Assembly: GCF_003597395.2 (NCBI RefSeq)
Contig: NC_133777.1
Location: 10,713,571-10,777,570 of the forward strand
DNA length: 64,000 nt
From: Chelonoidis abingdonii
Taxonomy: Eukaryota > Chordata > Testudines > Testudinidae
Reading direction: 5' to 3'
In this document: positions 54,206 to 64,000 of the stretch, one piece after another
Position numbering within the stretch: the stretch's first letter is position 1
How the letters are laid out: every line of letters begins with the position of its first letter
Notes under the pieces: generated by a model
The model's input: the letters and a program-made list of their open reading frames with translations, nothing else
Database searches by the model: none
What the model was told of the DNA's origin: nothing
Made by a program: the position numbers and the translations under genes

Positions 54206-55317
54206 ATTTAGGTTTTTTTCTTTTGTGCTAGAGGGACCATTTAGGGGCAGGGGACATGTATGGCTGGGACCTCCAACTCATGTCAAATTGGCACTAAGTA
54301 TTTACCAGGGAGTTGGAAACTTTTGACTGTTCCTGAACTGGTTTGAATTCAAACCAGTAACCTACAGGTGAAAGGCTTTTAATTCCTTTATGCAGCCCCC
54401 TAGCCAACCAGGCAGCCCTCTTTAGTAGCTCTATTACTCTCTCTCATTTGCTTCTTTCCCCTCTAAATTCCTTTTCACCAGATAACGAAGTCCCTCTAAG
54501 GCCTTTGCGGTCCCAAGTCTCACTCCAGGGAACCTTACAGGTGGGATGTGAGCCTCTCAGGCTCAGGGTCCTGTTTGAAAAGGCCTTGACTACTGAACCC
54601 TGAAAAATCTCGCCCTTTCTGCCGGCTCCTTCCATGCTGCTGCTTCCCACACAGTTCTCCAGCAGACATGTGCCTCCTGGAGAGTCACATGATCTCCCTT
54701 CTGTCTAACTTGGTGTTGTGGGAATCCGATTAGCCAATGGCACTGACTCCAGCATTGGGCAAAGTTGGGCAAGAAAAGGGCTAGTTCCTGGGAAGTGTTT
54801 TCCCACAGTCTGTTCCCCCATTGCAGTGACTGCAGAGGAAATCGTCCATATCTAAATGTGTCCTGATAGCTGCACTAATCTAAGACTGAATATGCAGCTT
54901 GTGGTGGGCTTGTTGGCAGTGAATAGGGTATTAGTGGAACACATGGCCTACATTCAAGATAAAACAATGGGATGTATTCTCTTTGCGCTGTCCCCCTCCC
55001 CAGCTCTTGCCTGGCCTATTCAGACTTTAACCTCTCAAGTGGAAACACTGAGCCGAGATCTCCATGGAAGAGGGAAGAGGAGAAATCACTGAGAAATGGG
55101 GCCGTGAGATCTGGGGCTGCCAGGCGTAACATTCCAACGTCAGGCGTCTCTTCTTATCTTGAAGCTTCAGGGAGCTTCCTCTGCCCATGCACACCTTACA
55201 TTACTGATATCACGGTGCCTCACAAGAGCCTTACTCACAGGCATGGACGCTGTGGCCCAGAGAGGGCAAGGCCAACGTGTTCAACGAGTGGCCACTGAGC
55301 TGGAGTTCTACAGTTTC
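54206..55317. other. Upstream flank block, no gene seen
   Basis: No repeat or exon is recognised. Confidence 0.5.
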
Positions 55318-55440
55318 TGGGTGCCCAGATTGAGACACTGGGGGTCTGTCAAAGGTGCTGAGTCCCCCAAACTCAGTCAAAGTCAATGGGAGCTGTGAGC
55401 GCTCAGAATCAGGCCCCAGAAAGTCTCAGGCTGGACACCC
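55318..55440. repeat. Palindromic reptile repeat fragment
   Basis: TGGGTGCCCAGATTGAGACA at the left and GCTCAGAATCAGGCCCCAG near the right with the AAAGTCAATGGGAGCTGTGA core match a common GGGTGCTGAG/AATCAGGCCC fold-back repeat. Confidence 0.45.
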
Positions 55441-55938
55441 AATGTAAGAAGGTGCTTCCAGAAACTGCGTGCTAAGTGACCTGCCTGGAGTCCATTCTGC
55501 TGTCCAAGGCATCTCATAACCCTGCCCTGGGCTCTGTTCTCCACCTGCCAGCCCCAGCCTTCTCCCTAGAGCTCCTTTTGCTTCCATTGCCAGTCTTCAT
55601 GCCTGGAACATCCTCCCATCTAAGGGCTGTCACTGTCACAGCCTGTCAGGTCCCACCCTTTCCTTTCTTCTGCAAACTCACCTGTTCTGCTGGGTTTTAG
55701 TGACTGTACCTTGTTATCAAGGGCCTGTCTACTCCCTGACAAGTTGGCGCTGACTGCTTTGGCGGGGGGCCAAGCTTCTGGGCTGACTGGAAATGCCACA
55801 ATACCTTCATCTGAATTTTGAAAATGGAGGTGTTTAATTAATTAGAGGTGAAAATGAATCACACACTCAGCACAGTGCCCCCTAGCTTGTTTATTGTGAG
55901 GTTACATTCAATTTGTTTCAGTTTTCAGTGCCATAGAT

Positions 55939-56700
55939 CGTAGAATCATAGAATATTAGGGTTGGAAGAGACCTCAGGAGATCATCTAGTCCAATCCCCT
56001 GCTCAAAGCAGGACCGACACCAGCTAAACCATCCCAGCCAGGGCTTTGTCAAGATGGGCCTTAAAAACCTCTAAGGATGGAGATTCTACCACCTCCCTAA
56101 GTAACCCATTCCAGTGCTTCACCACCCTTCTAGTGAAATAGGGTTTCCTAATATCCAACCTCGACCTCCCCCACTGCAACTTGAGACCATTGCTTCTTGT
56201 TCTATCATCTGCCACCACCAAGAACAGCTGAACTCCATCCTCTTTGGAATCACCCTTCAGGTAGTTGAAGGCTGCTATCAAATCCCCCCTCACTCTTCTC
56301 TTCTGCAGACTAAATAACCCCAGTTCCCTCAGCCTCTCCTCATAAATCATGTGCCCCACCCCCTAATTATTTTCGTTGCCCTCTGCTGGACTCTCTCCAA
56401 TTTGTCCACATCCCTTCTGTAGTGGGGGGATGAAAACTGGACGCAATACTCCAGGTGTGGACTCACCAGTGTCGAATAAAGGGGAATAATCACTTCCCTT
56501 GATCTGCTGGCAATGCTCCTACTAATACAGCCCAATATGCTGTTGGCTTTCTTGGCAACGAGGGCACACTGCTGACTCATATCCAGCTTCTCGTCCACTA
56601 TAATCCCCAGGTTCTTTTCTGCAGAACTGCTGCTTAGCCCGTTGGTTCCCAGCCTGTAGCAGTGCATGGGATTCCTTCTTCCTAAGTGCACTTGTTTGCA
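55939..56700 (-). mobile_element. CR1 LINE, 3' end with broken reverse-transcriptase ORF
   Basis: The minus strand encodes the C-terminus of a CR1 reverse transcriptase: KQVHLGRRNPM, NLGIIVDEKLDMS, STLVSPHLEYCVQF and KLERVQQRATK in one frame down to about 56350. A frame change in a G-rich stretch follows, then [30 protein letters not shown] and [17 protein letters not shown] to a stop at 56024. The 3' end at 55939-55955 has the CR1 ATTCTATGATTCTA repeat. It is 5'-truncated, as most CR1 copies are, and inactive. Confidence 0.92.
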
Positions 56701-59319
56701 TAATGTTTGTATTGGCAGCAAATTGCTACACTGGAAAAATTGTTCTGGATGAAGCTGGAAGGTTTGGCAGCTGGGTAGGGGCAGCTGGAGTTTCTGGAGT
56801 AATAGGAGGCAATTTGGAATTGTGCAGAAACAGATTAGCTGGGTGCTTCTGCCAAAATGATCAGCAGTGAAGTAGTTAACAATGTTGCCATGGTGAGTAA
56901 CATCTTTAGGTTTCAGGGTTAACACCCATTTGAGACTAATGGGCCATTTGCACTTGTGTGAGAGCTATTGTTTCCAGCTGTCTGCAGACTCAGGCAGACA
57001 TCACTGCATCTGTTTGCATTCATGGCTTGTTTGCAAGGTTCACTTTACAACCATAAGGACTAGAGACAATGTGGTTTGTTTTTAAATGAAAGCATGGACA
57101 GCAGGGCAGTGCTCTGTGTGCAGGGCTGGGCTTTGCAATACATCCCAATACACCCCCATACTGTACCCTCCTGTGCCAATGGAGACAAATCCTGTGGTCT
57201 GTACACAGGCAAAATTCCCATCCCATGCTCATCCCAGGAAGGGAGCCCATACAGTACAGGTCTGAGCCCTGGCTCCGATCCATGGGTGACCTCTGTACAT
57301 AGATTGGGGAAGGGAGTAGGCCCATAGCATATATATGGCAGAGTCAGGAATGGAATCCTGCTCTCTCCTCGAAGCTCTTTTTAACTAGCATTAGCAGCAA
57401 AGCGCTGCTGGCCACTCTCAGCGAGAGCGCTGTTGATACCACTCGCTCAGCAATACCCCCTTGTCTCTACTCCTGGCACCCTTCCCCGCCCCACACTCAG
57501 CCTCAGTCCCAGCTGTGTGAAATCCCTTCTGCCCACCTTCCCAACAGAGCCCGGTGGGCATGAGCCAGGCAGGTACACATAGGGGATGGAGCCACTGATT
57601 CAATCAGTGGAAATGAAATGATCATCTCAGGATTCAGTAAGTGTTGTTAAGGACAGGGGAAGACAGCAGATTGGCCGGATGGTGAATTCTTCAGCATCAT
57701 CCTCCTGGGCCCTGTTGAAATTCGCCTGTTTTAACTTGTCTTTATGCCTCATTGGGGAGATGTACTGGGAAAACACAAGGCAGATCCAAGCAGCTTTCTT
57801 CACAGGAAAAGCTTTCATCACATAATAGTCTGAGGCTTGTTTGATGCCTGGTTTGAATGCAGCTGAATAAAAACAGAGAAGGAGTTTGAATACTAATGGA
57901 CAGTTGGAATGACAAGAGGCTTTTTCTTCCCTCTCCTGCTGTAGAAAATACCACAGACATTTTGTGAGGGGGCGGGGTGAGGGGGGGTGTTGATTCACAG
58001 TTAATCTTAAAACTACGGCTTCCACTGTAAATGAAAGTAAGCACTCATATTCCAGCCTTGTTGCCATGGAAAGAGCAGCTTAATTAACCACAGCCCTGAT
58101 GCCCTTCATGCCACAAAAGTGTCCAGGAAAATATTACGGAATTCTCTATGAGATACTTCCATTCTGTCATTATTTTCTTGGTTCTTGCTTAGTGCCAGAA
58201 TTTGCTAGAAGTCCTTCAAGTGCTTAGTACAACATAGTGCAACACAGCTTTGCTGTACATGTAAACTGAGCTGGGATGCAGTTGCAAGAAACGTGGCATA
58301 AGGGCCTGGGTTAAACAGAAAAAGAATTACATTTAGACTAAATAAATAAGACCAGTTTCCCTGGTAGAGTCTCTAAACTGGCTGTGGAACTTGCTTACTG
58401 ATGGGGCATTCCCAAGGAGAGAGAACCTGTCCCTCTAAGGCCCCCTTTATGTTGCATTAGGACAATGCAGAATTGGACTTGTAATCTCTTTATCTGAAAG
58501 TACACACGTAGTATAAATGTTTTTGGTCTCAGCTAAATTACCTGTGGCCAGTGGAATCCATTTAACTAACCTTATGGACTATAGCTTAAACAGGACAGAG
58601 TGCTGGGGGTTCCAGCTCCTTGCAGCAAACTCTCTTCGCCTTGCATGGCCTGCACATCAAGGCAGGATGTACATCTCTGGCAGTACCCAAGACTTTACTC
58701 AAACACAGGCTCTTCATCCTGAGCACAGCAGCAGAGAGACTCTAGCCTAGCGATTGCATGGAGGGGTCTTCAGGCTGCCAACAACACTGAGGTGGGGGAC
58801 CTGGCACAGGCACAGGAAATACAGCTGTCAGGAAGACTCCAGCATGCTCACCCATCCCTGCCCTGCAGCTCCCCTTTTTGAAGAGGAGAAGTGCTGTTTG
58901 TGTTTTAGACAGTGCTGATCCTGTTGACCAGCCTCTACCTGCCAGCATCTGTCAGACACTGCAATAAAGAGTAACCCCGGGGCATGAACAGCCCGCCACA
59001 GGGACCCCACCCACAGAAACCTCGCCTCCCCCAGTGATGCAATGCCTTGCTAACCCAGCTGCTCCTTCACACCAGCAGCCCCAGGGCTCTGCTTTATAAT
59101 AGCTGTCGGAGTGCTCTCCTTCATAATAAGTAAGAGTTTGGCAGATCCTCAAACATTTGCTCAATCCCAACCTTGAAACTGAATCCAAATACAATCTAAA
59201 CAAAGCCTCCACCTCATCAGCCCCAAGGAAACACACTAGTGTGAGGAGCCACATTCCACTCTGTGCTGCAGCCCCTCATAGCAGGTCTGGTCATAGCACA
59301 GCAGATAAGCTGGCAGTTA
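56701..59319. other. Upstream flank block, no gene seen
   Basis: No exon is supported. A G-rich tract lies at about 57967-57988. Otherwise unique-looking. Confidence 0.5.
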
Positions 59320-59565
59320 CTTCCTTGCAGGAAGGCTGGTCAGCAGTTAGGATGCTAGCCTGGGGTTTGGAGCTCCTGAGGGCTCAGTTGTTCCCTGTTC
59401 TGCTGGCTGCCACAGACTCCCTGTGATATCTTGGCCCAGTAACAATGTCACTGTACCTGAGCTCCCTGTGTGGCACTGCTCTGCTGCATGAAGATAGCTA
59501 CATTAAAGGTTGTGAGGTGCTCAGGCACTATGGTGATGGTGGCCATATACGTACTAATGAAGCTC
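59320..59565 (+). mobile_element. MIR-type SINE, decayed
   Basis: GGTCAGCAGTTAGGATGCTA, TGGCTGCCACAGACTCCCTG, ATATCTTGGCCCAGTAACAA and GTGAGGTGCTCAGGCACTAT are in MIR order. Confidence 0.5.
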
Positions 59566-59904
59566 TTAAAGCTCTGCTTGACCCTAATCTTCATTGCATC
59601 CTGCCATTACAGAGGAACTTTCAACTGAGGATCTGATTTAGGAAGGCACCAGAAGAGCTAGCCTTTCTGAAGGCTTGCAGTTACAGCCCTGGCCCTCTGC
59701 TGCTCCAGGTCCTGGACTCTTGGGACCTGTCCTAGTCTGATGGCCATAAGCCAGATAAGATGTGCAGTAGCAAAGGCTCCCAGTCAAATGGGATAGAGAG
59801 GGTAGTGGGATTAAGCAGCAAGGGGCTGAATTTATGGCACCCTCTGGCTAGAAAGCTCTGTGTTTGCCATAGACCCAAAAGCCATTGGCTTGGAGACGAC
59901 AAAA

Positions 59905-60045
59905 GGCTCAAGGATGATTATCCCCAGGGGCGACCAAGACTCAAGGCTGTTAACCGGCTTGCTCAGGGTCACATGGAAAATCAGTAGCAGAACCAGGAAT
60001 AGAACCCAGTTTTCCTGGCTCCCCTCCCCTGTTCTAACCTGGGCA
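59905..60045 (-). mobile_element. MIR-type SINE fragment, reverse
   Basis: GGCTTGCTCAGGGTCACATG, AGCAGAACCAGGAATAGAAC and CCAGTTTTCCTGGCTCCCCT are the reverse complement of the tRNA-related and adjacent core parts of MIR. Confidence 0.55.
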
Positions 60046-61767
60046 CACGCTTGTGAGCATGGGAGCATTGCTACTAAACAGAAGAGAAGTCAACTCTCTC
60101 TCTCAGACTGTGGGGCCTTCCTACACCACTCATGCCGTTGTGCTTTTTAACAGCGATGGAACACTGCAGTGCTGCACAATTCTGATCGCTGGAACCTGGA
60201 GCGCTCGGGAACATACAGCCACGGAGATCCACCATGCAGGTCAAACCAGGAGTGGGCACAACTGGTGCTGCCCAGGCACACCTAAAACAGGTGTCAATAA
60301 ACAGGGCTGTGTGCAGTCACTGGGAGCTCCCAGGCACAATGGCAAAATGAAACCTGCCTGGTTGGCTGTGCTCTGCCTCCGCCACAAGAAGCAATGAGGC
60401 CAGTTCTTCTCTGACACTGGTTAGGAGTAATGCCACTGAAGCCACCGGTGTGAAAGAGAAGAACAATGGGCCCAGAAAGCCAAGCTGGCTCACTTCTAAC
60501 TGGATTTAAATCTGAAGATTGAGCCCTGGTGGTGAACTAGGTAGAAGAGCCTCCCTCAGCACAGCAGGAATGAGGAGAGCCCATGTTGTGTGGGTTTGAC
60601 CTTTCAGTGCTGTGAGATGGCACACCCAAGAGCTCAATAGGATTAAATCAGCCATAACATGCTCAGGGGCATCAAAACCCAGTGCTGATGCCAAAAAAAA
60701 AAATTGCCTAGTACAGTGAGGTTCTACAGGCAAGGTTTTATCAGCCAGATCCTGATCTCAGTTACTCCAGTGTAAATTTGGAGCAACTCCACTGAAATCC
60801 GCTTAAGGCAATAGAGTCGATAGACATAAGTGGGTTTATTGGAGATTTACCCCAGTGTGCCTGAGAGCAGCCTTTGGTACAGAATCCTAAGGAGAAAACT
60901 GGGGTAGCTAGCAAATGAGATGAAAGATACAGTATAAAACAGGATCCCTAGTGGGAGAAACTTGAGGGTATTGCAGATGAGGAAGGGCCAGCTGGCAGCT
61001 CAGCATTTTCAGATCATCTTGACCTTGTCTGGAGGGACTCACTTCTCTACCTCAGTGTGGGGGGGGTGTAATTTTTCCCTTGGTGCTTCCCTAATTTAGA
61101 ACTTCATTTCCATGCTTGTGCTCTCTTGAGAGCCTGAGGATTCCTTCACTGTTTTTACAGTTTGTGCTGCTTTCTCTCTCCCTCTATTTGCCTTTTCCTC
61201 TCACCAGTGACATGAAACTGAATTAAATCCTGTTGGGGGGCAGGGGAGGGAGGGGAGACAAAGCATCTCCTGGGCTTTGAGGTTTCTTTAAATTTTCCAG
61301 AGATATAGACATGATTCAAAATGCCCCTTGAGGTGTTGTCAGACTGAGTGGCTCAAGGGGGTTTGTCCTAAGGCCAGGAATGGGTGGCTGCAGAATTAAT
61401 AATACTCTTCATTATTTCACGCCGTGGGGTTCTCAGTTCTTTTGGTTCAGGTTCTGATCTGATTCTGCCTGCAGCCCCTGCTGAGGGAGTGAGATGCTGG
61501 CATTGGTAGAATTATCGTTCAGCGCTCATGCTGCCAGTACGCTCCAGGTACAGGAGAGAGGCACTGAGTTTGTCTGTAGTAGCCTAGGGTGAGCTGGTGA
61601 GACAATAGATCAGCAGGTCTAGCGCTACTGCCGGGTGAGCCAAGCAGATGGGGAGTCTATGACATTGGCATCAATGAGATGAATTCTGGCTGAGCCAGCT
61701 CTGTGATGGGCTTGTTGTACGTTTGTGCAATGGTCTGTTACCTGCACATTATAGGGCACCCACCTTT
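60046..61767. other. Upstream flank block, no gene seen
   Basis: No exon is supported. A reptile-repeat-like stretch (CCAGATCCTGATCTCAGTTA and following) lies near 60752-60860. Confidence 0.5.
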
Positions 61768-61935
61768 ACCCAGTTCCTAGGGCTCAAGGCATAACCTGGT
61801 TGATGTTGGCACCCCCCACCCGTACCCAGTTCCCTAGGGCTTAGGGCCAGTGCCACCCATACCCAATTCCTAGGGCTCAGGATGTAATCTGGTTGATTTA
61901 ATTACCCACAGATACCCAGTTCTTAGGCTCAGGGA
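61768..61935 (+). repeat. Short tandem array of ACCCAGTTCCTAGGGCTCAGG units
   Basis: Four related units start near 61768, 61824, 61861 and 61914. Two of them carry an extra CTGGTTGAT block, so spacing varies (56, 37 and 53 bp). Confidence 0.75.
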
Positions 61936-63120
61936 GTGTTCTTCTGCAGGTTTGCAGGGCCTTTTACCAGTGAAAGAGCCTTACACAGTCATATCCTTAA
62001 TCTCTATTTATTAACAATTACCAAAACAGAAAGCGCGCCCTAAGCACACAATGCTCACCCCTCCCAATAAGGCAGACAAATGTTTCCTGATGGCCAGTCG
62101 GGATCAGGTCATCCTAAGATTCCAGCTTCTGCACAGTGTGGTTGGCAGGGTGTTGAGGTCAAGTAGCTCTGATCTTGGGGCTGTGTCCTGAAGCTGGTCC
62201 CAAAGAACTTGCTTTTGGACCCCATTTTATATAGTGAAATTTGAGTCCTGCATCATTTTACTAAAGTCTTACAAAATAATTCTTTGATCAATCCTGACAT
62301 ATTGTGAAACAATTCTTTACCCAGTCATACCCCACCACCTTAGTTGATTTACACCTTGCAAAATTAGTTATGTAACAATCAGAAACCAGACAGATGAACA
62401 ATAGAGAAGTAGGGACCATAAAGGCAAAAAAATAAAGAAGTAGCTCTTTCACACTCAGAACTGTTGATAAGTGATTCCTTGCCGGACAAACTGCTATCAA
62501 ACAAAGTTTTCTTTAAACATCTTAAGAGATTCCTTTCTTATCTGGTGATGGTGGGTACTATTAGGCGGGGTACCTTCTTAACAGCTCCATATTACATTGT
62601 TTTGATATAATTTAGATGGAATGTGAGGATGTGATTTTCTGCCTCTCGGCTCATGGCTGCTGCTGTCCTAATGTGGCTGCAGGCCTCAGACCTTACAGGT
62701 CAGATTATTCAATGCCTTGCGGGTGCTGCTTACCCTAGCACTGGCTAGCTTGTCTCACGTTGCTCTTGTGGTGGCCACCATCTTGGCTGACACACTTGAG
62801 ACTGAAGTCAGGGGCTCCAGCATTGAGAGCAGCTAGAGTTAGACAGCCCAGCTCTCTAGCTGAGGGCTGAAACAGACTCAGATTGTCTGCGGATCAGCAC
62901 AGAAAAGGACACGCAATTCACACTGACCGGTGTTATACTCTCATGCGTGTATGTTAATGTGGTGTTTAATGTGCCGCCATTCTGTCTCGTTGAAAGCATG
63001 CATCTCTTTCCAGTGAGGTTGGCATAGAGACAGCTTGAAGACCGCATATACAGTATTGCATGAAGAAGCTTGCATGGTAAGAGTCCCCTCTTCCTTGCCT
63101 CATTCACCAGGGACACACAG
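61936..63120. other. AT-richer flank, possible LTR-derived sequence
   Basis: Together with the tandem units, the stretch to about 62370 resembles a recurrent turtle repeat that may be an LTR, but I see no flanking duplication, primer-binding site or coding region, so the class is open. Nothing is recognised in 62400-63120. Confidence 0.3.
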
Positions 63121-64000
63121 GGCCGGCTTTAGGCCGATTCGGCCAATTGCGGGGAATCAGGCCCAGCGCCTAAGAGGGCCCCCCGCCTTAGGCACTTTTT
63201 TAATTTTTTTTTTTTTTTTAACTTACCTCGGTCCCCGGCTGCGGTCTGCTCCATGGTCCCGCTCCTTTAAGTGAAGCGCCAGCGGGAGCACGGCGTGGCC
63301 CCGCTCTCCCAGCTAGAGCTCCAGCCAGGGCGGCGGGGCTTTGCCGCTCTCTGGCCGGGAAAGCGGAGTCGCGGGGCTTTGCCGCTGTCTGGCCAGAGTG
63401 CGGCAAGCCCGGCGGCTCTGGCTGGAGCGCAGCAAGCCCCACTCTCCGGTCTGGAGCTCCGGCCAGAGCACGGGAAGCCCTGCAACCCCGGCTGGAGCTT
63501 TGGGCCCTTTAAATAGCCCCCCGAGCCCTGGGGCAGTGAGGGGCTCCAGGGGCTATTTAAAGGGCCCAGGGCTCCAGCTGCCTCTGCCACCCTGGTCCAT
63601 TAAATAGCCGCCGGAGCCCCGCCTCCCCCATGCATTCCCCAGCGCTCCCGCGCCTATTTAAAAGGTCCCTGGGGTAGAAGGGGGTTGGGGGCTACCTAAA
63701 GGGCTGGGGTTCCAGCTGCCTCTGCTGCACCCCGTGACCTGCCCACACCAGTCCGGCCCCCCCTGCCCGCAGCCAGCTCTGCACCCCGTACCCACAGCCA
63801 GCCCCTACCAAACCCCCCGTCCTGTCTCCAGCCAACCCCTGCCACACACTCCTGCAGCCCTGCCCAAAGCCAGCCAGCCCCACACACACTGCTGCCCGCA
63901 CCAGCTCTGCACACTTCTGCCCAGCCCGCACGCCCCTGACCCGGCTCCATGTTCTCCAGTCAACCCCGCTGCACCCCCTGCCCGGAAAGCCAACCAGTCC
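63121..64000. repeat. GC-rich complex repeat block, cut by window end
   Basis: Starts abruptly with GGGCCGGCTTTAGGCCGATT, a recurrent turtle repeat start. It then has a poly-T stretch (about 63196-63220), degenerate units containing GCGGGGCTTTGCCGCT and GGAGCTCCGGCCAGAGC at 63290-63500, a perfect 19-bp inverted repeat at 63502-63520 and 63549-63567, and a C-rich stretch with repeated GCCAGC and CTGCCC to the end. Open frames here are by-products of the composition. Confidence 0.6.

Noticed and set aside
63267..63993. Several overlapping open frames on both strands near the window end
   Set aside because: They arise from the GC-rich, periodic repeat composition; both strands are open at once and the peptides are repetitive.
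22711..64000. GRIFIN or CHST12 exons
   Set aside because: No open frame carries a galectin-like or sulfotransferase-like motif; I found no segment to support either gene.

Overview
The window is vertebrate nuclear DNA and most likely comes from a turtle, probably a cryptodire. The evidence is the repeat content read from sequence: CR1 LINE 3' ends, a tRNA-like SINE with the body of the tortoise Pol III SINE, several small palindromic or terminal-inverted-repeat elements typical of reptile genomes, and ancient MIR/CORE-type SINEs. No bacterial-style gene organisation is present.

One protein-coding gene can be supported: a complete lunatic fringe gene (LFNG) on the minus strand. It has eight coding exons, at 21875-22297, 9801-9849, 7953-8052, 7374-7527, 6933-7018, 6313-6478, 5612-5697 and 5100-5166. 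Every intron has GT/AG ends and the reading phase closes at each junction. The product is 376 residues: a Golgi type II membrane anchor, a stem with a convertase-like RGRR site, and a fringe-type GT31 glycosyltransferase domain with the metal-binding DDD motif. A CpG island with GC boxes and a TATA-like box lies over exon 1. The 3'UTR probably runs to about 2800. It carries AU-rich motifs, a Pumilio motif, a small hairpin and a perfect 8-mer target for miR-125 close to the distal poly(A) signal, which fits the known need for short-lived LFNG mRNA in the segmentation clock.

Layout: 1-2795 is the downstream flank with no recognised gene. 2800-22500 is LFNG, including a 12-kb first intron that holds a hAT-type MITE, a Cry I-type SINE, CR1 scraps and a candidate enhancer with an E-box touching a MEF2 site. 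22700-64000 is about 41 kb of upstream flank with no convincing coding exon. It holds decayed CR1 copies (44.5-45.5, 47.4-47.8 and 55.9-56.7 kb), three copies of one TIR element (23.7, 34.8 and 43.6 kb), a fold-back element at 35.2 kb, an inverted (twin-primed) insertion at 36.1 kb, several MIR-like SINEs, a short tandem array at 61.8 kb and a GC-rich repeat block from 63.1 kb to the window end. I found no previously undescribed multi-gene system. The most interesting signals are the post-transcriptional elements of the LFNG 3'UTR, the intronic composite enhancer motif and some unusual repeat structures.
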